From Nitrosomonadales bacterium (GTDB lineage: Bacteria; Pseudomonadota; Gammaproteobacteria; Burkholderiales; Gallionellaceae): 49,593 nucleotides of DNA. Every line of letters begins with the position of its first letter. Positions within the stretch are counted from its first letter, which is position 1. The stretch lies in the NCBI GenBank assembly GCA_016235045.1, contig JACRME010000023.1:1-49593 (forward strand), in the 5' to 3' direction. The notes beneath the pieces are model-generated. The model was not told the DNA's origin. It was given only the letters and a program-made list of their open reading frames with translations, and did no database searches. This document shows, in pieces, positions 7,846 through 16,013 of the stretch. Both the position numbers and the translations under genes were made by a program.

Positions 7846-8550
7846 TTAACTATGGTTCTGGTTGAACACGGCGCGCTCGACTTCCATCACATCCTGCGGG
7901 TTATAGATCTTGCGACCTATCTCGGTGTGATTGCGGTCTGCGCCGATGTAAAAGACGTGCGGCTTGGTACCCTCTTCCGGACGCAGCACCTGCGTCGGCA
8001 GCGAGTTCACCAGATAGGAAACTTCGCTGGCGGGATCGTTGAGGTCGCCGAAAATGCGCGAGCGTCCCACGCAGGTCTGCACACAAGCCGGAACCAGCCC
8101 CTGGGTCACGCGGTGATGGCAGAACGTGCACTTGTCCACCACGCGGGTGATGTCGGTATAGGTGCGATGCTTGGGCAACATGAAGCGCGCGTTGTACGGG
8201 CACGAAGCCATGCAGGCCTTGCAGCCGATGCAGCGGTCATAGCGCTGCAGCACGAAACCGCCGTCGTCCACCTTGTAGGTGGCTTCAACCGGACATGCGC
8301 GCACGCAAGGAGGATCGTCGCAGTGGTTGCACAGCCTGGGCAGGAACATCTTGCGCACAGTCGGATACTTACCGATGACCTTGTACGGCACCCAGGTACG
8401 GAACACGCCCAGCGGCACGTCGAATTCTGCCTTGCACGCCACCATGCAGGCATCGCAGCCTATGCAACGGCGCAGGTCGATCACCATGGCATAGCGCTTC
8501 TTGCCCGGCACCCCCCTTGTCTCTATCGATGAAATGCGCAATTCGCTCAT
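7846..8550 (-). CDS. Four-cluster 4Fe-4S electron-transfer subunit (PsrB/TtrB-type)
   Basis: A 234-residue protein with four ferredoxin-type Cys groups: CIGCDACMVAC (about 31-41), CNHCDDPPCVRACP (about 74-87), CIGCKACMASCP (about 107-118) and CTFCHHRVTQGLVPAC (about 140-155). This is the standard layout of the small subunit of PsrB, TtrB, DmsB and related enzymes, carrying electrons between the Mo subunit and the NrfD subunit. There is no own Tat leader, which is normal for a subunit co-exported with A. It is the first gene of the operon, 83 bases downstream of the start predicted for a sigma-54 promoter at 8644-8659. Confidence 0.9.
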   Translation of the reverse strand: MSELRISSIETRGVPGKKRYAMVIDLRRCIGCDACMVACKAEFDVPLGVFRTWVPYKVIGKYPTVRKMFLPRLCNHCDDPPCVRACPVEATYKVDDGGFVLQRYDRCIGCKACMASCPYNARFMLPKHRTYTDITRVVDKCTFCHHRVTQGLVPACVQTCVGRSRIFGDLNDPASEVSYLVNSLPTQVLRPEEGTKPHVFYIGADRNHTEIGRKIYNPQDVMEVERAVFNQNHS

Positions 8551-8643
8551 CTTGAACTCTCCCTGAAAAATTGAATCCCACCTGCTCCCGAAACTTCTAC
8601 GTCAACTATGTACTTATCGTGTTTGCACTCACGCACACCATTC

Positions 8644-8659
8644 AGCACTTTTTGTGCCA
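8644..8659 (-). promoter_or_regulatory. Sigma-54 promoter of the molybdoenzyme operon
   Basis: On the minus strand the bases read TGGCACAAAAAGTGCT. The -24 GG and -12 GC are separated by the required 10 bases; only the first T of TTGCW is changed to G. Transcription would start near 8633, about 83 bases before the subunit B gene. Three operator-like dyads lie upstream at 8724-8794, and a sigma-54 response regulator is encoded nearby at 12024-13418. Confidence 0.7.
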
Positions 8660-8723
8660 TGGCTGTTATCAAGCTGTTTTCCCTGAAAATAGAATTCGGC
8701 ACGGCAAAATAATCGGGCAGGTC

Positions 8724-8739
8724 ATTACCTTTTGGTCGC
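8724..8739. promoter_or_regulatory. Operator-like site 1 (degenerate) upstream of molybdoenzyme operon
   Basis: ATTACCTTTTGGTCGC, a degenerate copy of the dyad at 8746-8761, matching the core TTACC-N4-GGT. It lies about 66 bases upstream of the -24 element and exactly 22 bases (two helical turns) from the next copy. Confidence 0.55.
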
Positions 8740-8745
8740 AGCGTG

Positions 8746-8761
8746 ATTACCGTTTGGTAAT
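8746..8761. promoter_or_regulatory. Operator-like site 2 (best dyad) upstream of molybdoenzyme operon
   Basis: ATTACCGTTTGGTAAT, nearly perfect twofold symmetry. This is the best copy of a site found three times here and twice before the porin. It is likely an enhancer for the sigma-54 regulator encoded at 12024-13418; the protein-site link is inferred. Confidence 0.62.
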
Positions 8762-8778
8762 GGTTTCCGGCTTTGCCC

Positions 8779-8794
8779 ATTACCGTTGGGTCAC
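8779..8794. promoter_or_regulatory. Operator-like site 3 upstream of molybdoenzyme operon
   Basis: ATTACCGTTGGGTCAC, with an intact left half and a partly conserved right half. It is 33 bases (three helical turns) from site 2. It also lies about 130 bases upstream of moeB, so it could serve both divergent transcripts. The rest of the 8551-8924 gap shows no gene; a weak TATAGT at 8829-8834 might be a -10 box for moeB but has no clear -35 partner. Confidence 0.52.
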
Positions 8795-8924
8795 TCCCAT
8801 GTTCAACCGTCCGTCTTTACTGTAGTGGTATAGTTATTGCGTACTGTGTGCAGGGCCGCCGATGCGCATCCGGGCCTGCCGGAGCGCACTGACATCCCTA
8901 TCACCACCACCCGATGACGCCGAC

Positions 8925-9722
8925 ATGAACGATCAGCAACTGTTACGCTACAGCCGCCACATCCTGCTGGAGGAGATCGGCATCGAAGGGCAGCAACGCC
9001 TGCTCGACGCCCGTGCGCTCATCGTCGGGTTGGGCGGACTGGGTTCGCCTGCCGCGCTGTATCTCGCCGCCAGCGGCGTCGGCCATCTTACGATCTGCGA
9101 CAACGACAGGGTCGACTTCAGCAATCTGCAGCGCCAGATCATTCACCGCACCGCCTCCGTCGGCCTGACCAAGGTCGCTTCCGCGCAGGCGGCCCTGCAT
9201 GACATCAACCCGGATATCGAATGTGTCGGCCTGCCGATCCGCGCCGACGAGAAGCAATTGAACGAACTGGTTGCAAAATCAGACGTGGTGCTGGATTGCA
9301 GCGATAACTTCGATACGCGCTACGCCATCAATCGCGTCTGCCTGCGCCGGCGCAAGCCGCTGGTCTCCGGTGCCGCCGTGCAGTTTCACGGGCAGGTCGC
9401 GGTATACGATTTCCGCTGTGATGATTCACCCTGCTACAACTGCCTGTTCCCGGAAGATTTGCAGGCCGCCGAATTGCGTTGCGCCACGACCGGCGTGTTT
9501 GCGCCGCTGGTCGGCATCGTCGGCACCCTGCAGGCCGCCGAAGCGCTCAAGCTGCTGATGGGAATTCCCCACGGGTTGAGCGGCAGGCTGCTCAGCTTCA
9601 ACGCGCTGGACATGAACATCCTGCAAACCCGGCTGTGCCGGGATCCGGCCTGCCGCACATGCGGCGGGCACGCGGCAGGCGCCAGCACAACCGAACCCGC
9701 CGTTGGTATGCACCATGGTTAG
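8925..9722 (+). CDS. moeB: MoeB/ThiF-type adenylyltransferase (HesA/MoeB/ThiF family)
   Basis: A 265-residue E1-like protein. It has the nucleotide loop GLGGLGSP (about 37-44), the LQRQ segment, and two Cys pairs for structural zinc (CYNC about 172 and CRTC about 245). The family adenylates the C-terminal Gly-Gly of MoaD or ThiS. In this island with moaA and moaC, a molybdenum cofactor role is the natural reading, though ThiF-like proteins look alike. ATG at 8925 (MNDQQLLRYSRHILL) is the typical family start; upstream in-frame codons are not. It overlaps the following sensor gene, so it appears co-transcribed with the three-gene regulatory system. Confidence 0.85.
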   Translation: MNDQQLLRYSRHILLEEIGIEGQQRLLDARALIVGLGGLGSPAALYLAASGVGHLTICDNDRVDFSNLQRQIIHRTASVGLTKVASAQAALHDINPDIECVGLPIRADEKQLNELVAKSDVVLDCSDNFDTRYAINRVCLRRRKPLVSGAAVQFHGQVAVYDFRCDDSPCYNCLFPEDLQAAELRCATTGVFAPLVGIVGTLQAAEALKLLMGIPHGLSGRLLSFNALDMNILQTRLCRDPACRTCGGHAAGASTTEPAVGMHHG

Positions 9723-10596
9723 CTGTTTGCGCCGCTGGTTATGGTTGCTGCTGTTGCTTGCCCCGCTGGCGCAGGCAGCCGAAAAGACACCGTCTCCGGC
9801 CGCAGTGCGCATCGGGCTCACCCCGGTTTTCCTCGACGATCAGGCTGCCTTCGTCAGTGCCTGGCGCATCTATCTCGAGGCCCGCCTGCACCGGCCGGTC
9901 ACCTTCGTGCAGCGTGGCAGCTACCGCGAGACCGTGGATATGCTGCGTGAAGGCAAACTCGACTTCGCATGGGTGTGCGGTTACCCGTATGTGCGGAACC
10001 GCGACGTGTTCCGGCTGCTCGCCGTTCCGCTCTACAAGGGCGAGCCGCTTTACCAGTCCTATATCATCGTGCCGGCCGGCGACAAGCAGACGCGTTCGAT
10101 CAGCGATCTGCGCGGCAAGGTGTTTGCCTTTTCCGACCCCGATTCAAATTCCGGGCACCTGTATCCGGAATACCTGCTGGCCAAACGCGACGAAACGGCT
10201 GCCGGCTTTTTTTCCAAGACCTTCTATACCTGGAGCCACCGCAAAGTGGTCGAAGCCGTTGCGAGCGGGCTGGCGCAAGGCGGCGCAGTGGACGGCTATG
10301 TATGGGACACCCTGGTGTTTTCGCACCCGGAATTGACCAACAAGACGCGCGTAATCGCCGAATCGCCGCAGTTCGGCCATCCGCCTTTCGTCGCGAGCCG
10401 CAGCGTTTCGCCGCAGTTGTTCGACGATATGCAGAAAGCCCTGGTCAACATGGTTCACGACCCCGAAGGTTCACCCATGCTGGCCATCCTCAATCTGGAC
10501 GGCTTCGTCTACGGTGACCCGCACCTGTTCGACGGCATCGCCGAAATGTTCCAATTCATCGAAGCCCGGCGCAATGCTGCATCTCAAAGACATTAG
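9715..10596 (+). CDS. PhnD-like periplasmic binding protein, sensory component
   Basis: A 293-residue protein with a signal peptide (MVSCLRRWLWLLLLLAPLAQA) and a two-lobe PhnD/phosphonate-binding-like fold. Recognisable segments include RIGLTPVFLDDQ, LDFAWVCGYPYV and FSDPDSNSGHLYPEYLLA. No permease or ATPase follows; instead the next genes are a kinase and a regulator. Related stand-alone PhnD-like proteins (AioX, ArxX) or the N-terminal domain of TtrS sense the substrate of a neighbouring molybdoenzyme. The mature part has a single Cys (in WVCGYP). The start at 9715 overlaps the moeB stop; an ATG at 9703 is also possible. The ligand is unknown. Confidence 0.85.
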   Translation: MVSCLRRWLWLLLLLAPLAQAAEKTPSPAAVRIGLTPVFLDDQAAFVSAWRIYLEARLHRPVTFVQRGSYRETVDMLREGKLDFAWVCGYPYVRNRDVFRLLAVPLYKGEPLYQSYIIVPAGDKQTRSISDLRGKVFAFSDPDSNSGHLYPEYLLAKRDETAAGFFSKTFYTWSHRKVVEAVASGLAQGGAVDGYVWDTLVFSHPELTNKTRVIAESPQFGHPPFVASRSVSPQLFDDMQKALVNMVHDPEGSPMLAILNLDGFVYGDPHLFDGIAEMFQFIEARRNAASQRH

Positions 10597-12031
10597 CCTC
10601 TGGTACAAGATACCGCTACGCGTCGCTGCCCTGGTCATCGTTACCGCCGGCGTGCTGGCCTCGGTGCTGGTTTACCGCAGCATCAGCGACCTGCACGACA
10701 ACCTGACCGCCAATGCCACGCGGGTCGGGCGTTTGGTGGCCGACACGCTGGTGGAACCGATCCTGCACGACGACGTGTGGCGCGCATTCGAAGTCGTCAA
10801 CCTCCCGTTCCGCTCGATGCCGAATCAGGCTTCCGATCAGTCCGCGGAATATGTCCTGGTACTGGATACCCATAACCTGGTCTATGTCTCGAACAAGCCG
10901 GATCGGTTTCCGATGATGCGCGCACCGGAAATCAGCGAGCCTTCCATCGCGACCTATCTCAACACGCCTGCGCAGCCGTGGCCGGATGAAATGGCGGTGG
11001 TGGATGCCCCCGCATCGAACGCCCTGTTCCTGCTGACGCCGATCAAATCGGACGGCGTGCGTATCGGCACGCTGGTGATGAATTATTCCAAGACCCCGTT
11101 CTCCATCCGTTTGCGCAGCCTGACCCGGGATGCCATTCTGATCACGCTGCTGGTACTGGCGGCCCTGCTCCCGCTGGGGGTGTATTGGGGCAGGCGCATG
11201 GCTTCGCCGTTGCTGCAATTGTCCGATGCCATGAAAAGGATTGGCCCGCACCTTCCCGCCCCGGAAGAAATCCGGCTGGAGGAATCCAAGGACGAAATCG
11301 GCTTGCTCGCCAAATCCTTCAAGGCCATGCTGGGCGAGTTGAAGGAAAAGGAGCAGTTGCAGCAGCAGATCATCACTTCGGACCGACTGGCGGCGCTCGG
11401 TCGGCTGGCCTCCGGCGTTGCGCACGAGATCAACAATCCGCTGGGCGGCATGCTCAATGCGATCAGCACGTTCAAGCGCCATGGCGAGCAGGATCCGATC
11501 ACGCTGAAGACGCTCTCCATCCTCGAGCGGGGACTCCTGCAAATCAAGGAGACGGTGGCCGCATTGCTGGTCGAAGCCAGGGCGCAAACCCGCCCCTTCG
11601 ACCTGAACGACGTGGCGGACATCTGCACGCTGGTGCAACCCGATACCGATAAGAAACAGGTCAACTTCACGCGCGAGATCGATATCGTCGAGGCGCAGCC
11701 GATCTCCTCCACGCTGGTGCGCCAGGTCATCATCAACCTGCTGCTGAATGCCTTCCATGCCACGCAGCCGCACGGGCATGTCCATTTGCACATCTATTGC
11801 GACCGCGAGCACCTGTTCGTCGACGTGATCAACGACGGCTCGCACATTCCGCAAGACAAGGTGTCCTACCTGTTCGAACCATTCACCACTTTGAGCGAGG
11901 GCGGCAGCGGATTGGGACTTTGGGTGATTTATCAAATCGTGCAACAATTGGGCGGACTCATCACGGTACAGAGCGAGCCGGACAGGACGCAATTCACCGT
12001 GCAACTACCGCTGGAAAAACCTCATGAGTAA
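10574..12031 (+). CDS. Membrane sensor histidine kinase
   Basis: A 485-residue kinase. TM1 is near residues 16-37, followed by a periplasmic sensor region of about 150 residues, TM2 near 190-210, a HAMP-like linker, then the phospho-acceptor His in GVAHEINNPLGG (H284), an N-box (NLLLNAFHA) and a GSGLGL ATP lid. It overlaps the binding-protein gene by 23 bases and the response regulator by 8 bases. The ATG at 10574 was chosen over 10514, which would give a much larger overlap with a Cys/Ser-rich non-family extension. It probably receives the ligand-bound PhnD-like protein as signal, as proposed for AioS/ArxS systems. Confidence 0.88.
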   Translation: MLHLKDISLWYKIPLRVAALVIVTAGVLASVLVYRSISDLHDNLTANATRVGRLVADTLVEPILHDDVWRAFEVVNLPFRSMPNQASDQSAEYVLVLDTHNLVYVSNKPDRFPMMRAPEISEPSIATYLNTPAQPWPDEMAVVDAPASNALFLLTPIKSDGVRIGTLVMNYSKTPFSIRLRSLTRDAILITLLVLAALLPLGVYWGRRMASPLLQLSDAMKRIGPHLPAPEEIRLEESKDEIGLLAKSFKAMLGELKEKEQLQQQIITSDRLAALGRLASGVAHEINNPLGGMLNAISTFKRHGEQDPITLKTLSILERGLLQIKETVAALLVEARAQTRPFDLNDVADICTLVQPDTDKKQVNFTREIDIVEAQPISSTLVRQVIINLLLNAFHATQPHGHVHLHIYCDREHLFVDVINDGSHIPQDKVSYLFEPFTTLSEGGSGLGLWVIYQIVQQLGGLITVQSEPDRTQFTVQLPLEKPHE

Positions 12032-13418
12032 ATCCCTGCAACCGCTCATTTGCCTGATCGAAGACGACGAGATCATGGGCGAATCGCTGTTCGACCGCTT
12101 CGGACTGGAAGGCTTCCGCATCGAGTGGCATCACACCGGCCTGGAAGGCCTGCGCGCGATCGGCAACAAGCAGTATGACCTCATCATCAGCGACATTCAC
12201 CTGCCCGACCTCAATGGCGAAGAGATTTTCACGCGCCTGAGCGCCGATAACCGGCACCTGCCGCCGTTCATCTTCATCACCGGCTACGGCTCCATCGACC
12301 GCGCCGTGCGCCTGCTCAAGCTGGGCGCGGCGGACTACATCAGCAAGCCCTTCGATCTCGACTTGCTGATCGAAAAAGCGCATATGCTATGCCCCGAGCA
12401 ACCTGATGACGCACCGGCTGAAGTACACGGCTCGGACGCCTTGGGGATATCCCCCGCCATGCGCACCATCGAACAATCCATCCCGCGCCTGGCCAAGTTG
12501 GCCAGCACCATCCTGATCACCGGCGAGTCCGGCGCGGGCAAGGAACATGTGGCGCAACTCATCCACCGCCACGCGCGCCATGACCGTAACGCCCCCTTCG
12601 TCGCCATCAACTGCGGCGCGGTCACCGAAAGCCTGCTTGAATCCGAACTGTTCGGCCACGAGAAGGGCTCCTTCACCGGCGCGGCCAAGGCGCGCAAAGG
12701 CGTGTTCGAGCAGGCGCATGGCGGCACGCTGTTCCTGGACGAGATCGGCGAAATGACGCTCAACATGCAGGTCAAACTGCTGCGCGCCATCCAGGAGCGC
12801 GTCATCGTCCGCGTCGGCGGCGAAACGCCCATCCCGGTCGACGTGCGCCTGATCTGTGCCACCAACCGCGACCTGAAAAAGATGGTCGAAGAAGGCACCT
12901 TCCGCGAGGATCTTTACTACCGCATCCACGTCATCCGTCTGCGCATACCGCCGTTGCGGGAACGCAAGGAAGATATCGTGTGGTTCACGCAACTGTTTTT
13001 GCGCATGTGCGCGGAAGTCAGCCACGAGAGCCATGTCCTGACCCCGCCCGCCGAGCGCGCCCTGCTCAATTATGATTGGCCGGGCAACCTGCGCGAACTC
13101 AAGCACAGCGTGGAACGGGCCTGCATCCTCTCGACCGATCCAATGCTCGACGCGGAAGCCTTCTTCGACGATGCCACTGTGCCGGCAAACAGCCTGCACG
13201 AGCAAGAGCCTGCCGCCACCGACAGTACGCTCAACGAATACCTGCGCGAGTGCGAACGCAAATTCATCCTGCACTCGCTGGTGCAGAACCACTGGCATTA
13301 CGGCAACACCGCCGGCGCGCTCGGCATCAGCCGCAAGAACCTGTGGGAAAAAATGAAGAAGCTCGACATTCATGCCGACAAGCATGGAGATGTGATCGCC
13401 GTCGTTAACAGACAATAA
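12024..13418 (+). CDS. Sigma-54-dependent response regulator (NtrC family)
   Basis: A 464-residue activator. It has a receiver domain (phospho-acceptor D57 in ISDIHLPD), an AAA+ domain with Walker A GESGAGKE (167-174), the sigma-54 contact loop GSFTGA (215-220, Ser where GAFTGA is usual), Walker B LFLDEIGEM, and a Fis-type helix-turn-helix near 430-455 (NTAGALGISRKNLWEKM). It is translationally coupled to the kinase. The dyads TTACC-N4-GGT in front of the molybdoenzyme operon and the porin, each with a -24/-12 promoter, are its likely targets. Confidence 0.92.
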   Translation: MSKSLQPLICLIEDDEIMGESLFDRFGLEGFRIEWHHTGLEGLRAIGNKQYDLIISDIHLPDLNGEEIFTRLSADNRHLPPFIFITGYGSIDRAVRLLKLGAADYISKPFDLDLLIEKAHMLCPEQPDDAPAEVHGSDALGISPAMRTIEQSIPRLAKLASTILITGESGAGKEHVAQLIHRHARHDRNAPFVAINCGAVTESLLESELFGHEKGSFTGAAKARKGVFEQAHGGTLFLDEIGEMTLNMQVKLLRAIQERVIVRVGGETPIPVDVRLICATNRDLKKMVEEGTFREDLYYRIHVIRLRIPPLRERKEDIVWFTQLFLRMCAEVSHESHVLTPPAERALLNYDWPGNLRELKHSVERACILSTDPMLDAEAFFDDATVPANSLHEQEPAATDSTLNEYLRECERKFILHSLVQNHWHYGNTAGALGISRKNLWEKMKKLDIHADKHGDVIAVVNRQ

Positions 13419-13470
13419 AAAGGAGCGCCCGGAGACGCCCCTGAATTTGTTGCCTGAAGGAACTGTGCCC

Positions 13471-13496
13471 GGGACAGGCTGATGGATTCCTGTCCC
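13471..13496. repeat. Stem-loop between convergent regulator and porin genes
   Basis: GGGACAGG and CCTGTCCC form an 8-bp stem around a 10-base loop between the convergent response regulator and porin stop codons. No T-run follows on either strand, so terminator function is only possible. Confidence 0.4.
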
Positions 13497-13514
13497 ATGC
13501 AGATGATCCAACGC

Positions 13515-14618
13515 CTAGAACTTGTACACGGCCCCGACCGAGACTGCCGACGGATCCTTGCCCGCAGCGGAAGGAGCGCCGACGCCGCTGTGGCCCCAGC
13601 CGGATGCACTGAAGGACGCGCCGTCATCGTTCGTGACCTTGGCATAAGCGACATAGACTGTGGTGGACTTGTCCATGCTGTGGTCGTAGCCAACCGCCAT
13701 CATCGTCGCGCCATCGTTCGAATTCGCAACGGAGGACTTGGCGGTCTTGGTGAACTGCGCCTTCACCACGCCCTCGTCGGACACCTTGAAGCTGGCGCCT
13801 GCGGTGATCGTATTCTGGGTGGTGCTGGATCCGCCGTTGTTAGCTTCGGCGTTCGCACCGTTGCTGGTGTATTGCACACCCGCCTTGCCCATGCCGAAAT
13901 CATAGCTCGCCGACACCGAAGCCACCGTCAGCTTGGCATCCTTAAGCATCGTGGCAGCCACGCCCGCCACACCGATGCTCTGGTAGGACAGTGCTGCCGT
14001 CACCGGGCCGCCGCTGTAGCTGCCGCGCAGGGTGAAGCTGGATTGCTTGTTGGCAACGGCTTGGCCGGCACCCACGCTTTCCTGCGTGTTGGGCACGAAT
14101 GCCGCCAGCACGGAGACGCCGCCCATGCCGGGAGCGGCATACGCCAGCGCGCGGTTTACGCGACCGCCGACAATATTGCCCACCACGGCCAGGTTGCCGA
14201 CATCGCCCACCTGGTCGGCGAAGAAATTCACGTCATACAGGTACTGGTTGGTCAGCGGCAAGCGGCCCGCCAGGACGGTGCCGAAGCCACCGCCCAGTCC
14301 GATGAAGGTGTCGCGCGTGCCGTTGAAGATGGTGCCCGCACCGGAGCCATCCCCCGCCACGCTGGCTTCATACTGGAACAGCGCCTTCATGCCGTTGCTT
14401 AGCTCCGTCGCTCCCTTGAAACCCAGGCGGGAGGAGTTGCTGGTGATCTGCATGCCGTCCTGCGTGCCGGTGGCCGTCGCGCCGCCATTGCCGCTGTGGC
14501 TATCCAAAGACAGATGCGCTTGACCATAAACAGTAACTTCGGCCATCGCCATAGCCGGTGCGAACGCTGCCGCAACAGCCAGGGTAATCAATTTCTTCTT
14601 CATGCTGTATCTCCTCAC
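13515..14618 (-). CDS. Gram-negative (Neisseria/Burkholderia-type) outer-membrane porin
   Basis: A 367-residue protein with a signal peptide (MRRYSMKKKLITLAVAAAFA, cleavage after AMA). The mature protein starts EVTVYGQAHLSLDS and ends AVSVGAVYKF, with a C-terminal Phe and repeated amphipathic strands typical of 16-strand trimeric porins. A GLGGGFGTVLAGR segment near residue 110 is the standard constriction-loop region. It has its own sigma-54 promoter (14663-14678) and two copies of the operator found before the molybdoenzyme operon, so it probably imports or exports that enzyme's substrate or product. An alternative start at MKKKLITL (14603) is equally plausible. Confidence 0.9.
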   Translation of the reverse strand: MRRYSMKKKLITLAVAAAFAPAMAMAEVTVYGQAHLSLDSHSGNGGATATGTQDGMQITSNSSRLGFKGATELSNGMKALFQYEASVAGDGSGAGTIFNGTRDTFIGLGGGFGTVLAGRLPLTNQYLYDVNFFADQVGDVGNLAVVGNIVGGRVNRALAYAAPGMGGVSVLAAFVPNTQESVGAGQAVANKQSSFTLRGSYSGGPVTAALSYQSIGVAGVAATMLKDAKLTVASVSASYDFGMGKAGVQYTSNGANAEANNGGSSTTQNTITAGASFKVSDEGVVKAQFTKTAKSSVANSNDGATMMAVGYDHSMDKSTTVYVAYAKVTNDDGASFSASGWGHSGVGAPSAAGKDPSAVSVGAVYKF

Positions 14619-14662
14619 GGGTTGGAATTAAAGTTCGACGTTAGAACCGTCCTTCCCGTTTC

Positions 14663-14678
14663 AGCAATTGCCATGCCA
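14663..14678 (-). promoter_or_regulatory. Sigma-54 promoter of the porin gene
   Basis: On the minus strand the bases read TGGCATGGCAATTGCT, a near-consensus -24/-12 element with the GG and GC 10 bases apart and an intact TTGCT. Predicted start near 14652, about 34 bases before the porin ATG. Confidence 0.75.
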
Positions 14679-14759
14679 GCCGGTCCGGCCCGCTTAACAC
14701 AAAATTTACAAAGAAAAATCCCGCTTAACGGGCGCAAAATGCCCCGCTCTGCCGGGAGC

Positions 14760-14775
14760 GTTACCGCGCGGTGTC
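14760..14775. promoter_or_regulatory. Operator-like site 1 upstream of porin
   Basis: GTTACCGCGCGGTGTC, matching TTACC-N4-GGT. It lies about 83 bases upstream of the porin -24 element and 33 bases from the next copy, the same spacing as between sites 2 and 3 at the molybdoenzyme operon. Confidence 0.55.
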
Positions 14776-14792
14776 AGCAAAGGGTAACGGTT

Positions 14793-14808
14793 ATTACCGT
14801 TCGGTAAA
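14793..14808. promoter_or_regulatory. Operator-like site 2 upstream of porin
   Basis: ATTACCGTTCGGTAAA, 15 of 16 bases of a perfect dyad and almost the same as the site at 8746-8761. It is located immediately after the moaA stop codon. An overlapping half-site (GGTAACGGTTATTACC, 14783-14798) abuts it. Confidence 0.62.
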
Positions 14809-14813
14809 TGGAT

Positions 14814-15932
14814 TCATCCACCGATGTAATGCATCTCCACCCGTTCCCGGGCACGTTCGGTGGGAAGGTGGCGCTGCTGGGAATAGCGGTCGTCGCGTTG
14901 CCGCCAAATATCGGCGATCAGATTGGCGATCCCGTGATCGTTTATCCCGGCGCGCAACGGGGTGCGCAAATCAAATCCCGAACCCGCAAACAGGCAGGTA
15001 TAGAATTTGCCGTCGGTGGATATCCGAGCGCGCGTGCATTCGTGGCAAAACGCCTGCGTCACCGAAGCGATCACGCCGACCTCGCCGCCGCCGTCGGCAT
15101 AGCGCCAGCGCTCGGCCACTTCGCCCAATTGGCTGGGCTCGACCTGCTGCAAGGGATAGTGCAGCGCGATGCGGTCGAGAATTTCGCGTGCCGGAACGAC
15201 ATCCTCCATGCACCAGCCGTTGCTGCAGCCGACGTCCATGTATTCGATGAAACGCAACACCACGCCGCTGCGGCGGAAGTGTTCGGCCATGGGCACGATC
15301 TCGTGCTGGTTCGCGCCGCGCTTGACCACCATGTTGACCTTGACCTGATCGAAACCGGCCGTCTGCGCCGTTGCGATCCCGTCCAGCACGGTGGCAACGG
15401 ACACTTTCGAGTCGCTCATTGTCTTGAACGTCGCATCGCTCAAGCCGTCCAGGCTGACCGTTACGCGATCCAGGCCGGCCTCCCTGAGCGCGCGCGCTTT
15501 TCTGGCCAGGATCACGCCGTTGGTCGTCATTGCGATTTCCAGCGGTTTGCCTTCGACGGTTTGCAGGCGGGCGAGTTTTTCGACGAGCCGCTCGATACCG
15601 TGCCGGAGCAGGGGTTCGCCGCCGGTCAGTCGTATCTTCTGCACGCCGAGCCGGAGGAATTGCCGCGCAATGCGTTCGATCTCTTCGAAGGAGAGCAACT
15701 CGCCGCGCGGCAAAAAGGCGTGACTGCCGTCGAAAATCTCGCGCGGCATGCAATACGTGCAGCGCAGATTGCAGCGATCCGTAACCGAAATGCGCAAGTC
15801 GCGCAGCGGGCGCTGCAGCTTATCCAGTACCGGCGTCGTGTAATCGCGCGGCATTTCCAGCTTGTAGTAAGACGGCGCAACTGCACGCAGTGCTGCGGGT
15901 TGAAACGTGATGGTTCGAAAAGCGTCGGTCAT
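14814..15932 (-). CDS. moaA: GTP 3',8-cyclase MoaA
   Basis: A radical SAM enzyme of about 372 residues. The SAM cluster motif is CNLRCTYC, a GGEPLL segment follows, and the C-terminal second cluster has [11 protein letters not shown] and a later CLF; the chain ends in Gly-Gly as MoaA must. MoaA makes 3',8-cyclo-GTP, the first step of molybdenum cofactor synthesis. The frame is open to 15974; I took ATG 15932 ([10 protein letters not shown]), but ATG 15854 ([13 protein letters not shown]) is closer to the usual family N-terminus and none has a clear ribosome site. It lies between the porin and the tetraheme cytochrome and belongs functionally to the island with moeB and moaC. Confidence 0.92.
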   Translation of the reverse strand: MTDAFRTITFQPAALRAVAPSYYKLEMPRDYTTPVLDKLQRPLRDLRISVTDRCNLRCTYCMPREIFDGSHAFLPRGELLSFEEIERIARQFLRLGVQKIRLTGGEPLLRHGIERLVEKLARLQTVEGKPLEIAMTTNGVILARKARALREAGLDRVTVSLDGLSDATFKTMSDSKVSVATVLDGIATAQTAGFDQVKVNMVVKRGANQHEIVPMAEHFRRSGVVLRFIEYMDVGCSNGWCMEDVVPAREILDRIALHYPLQQVEPSQLGEVAERWRYADGGGEVGVIASVTQAFCHECTRARISTDGKFYTCLFAGSGFDLRTPLRAGINDHGIANLIADIWRQRDDRYSQQRHLPTERARERVEMHYIGG

Positions 15933-16013
15933 GGCAGTGGAAGCCGAAGAATGATCTTGGCCGTGGTATTGCAAGTTTCACGCCATCAACTCAAGACAAG
16001 GCCTCGCAACAGG

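Noticed and set aside
4353-8550. Perchlorate or nitrate reductase (Nar/Pcr type)
   Set aside because: Those have His-x3-Cys at the cluster, an Asp Mo ligand and no NrfD subunit; this enzyme has Cys-x2-Cys, a Cys ligand candidate and NrfD.
4353-8550. Arsenite oxidase AioAB
   Set aside because: AioB is a Rieske protein and there is no NrfD or four-cluster subunit in that system.
9715-10596. Phosphonate uptake binding protein PhnD
   Set aside because: No permease or ATPase genes; coupled to a kinase and regulator, so sensory.
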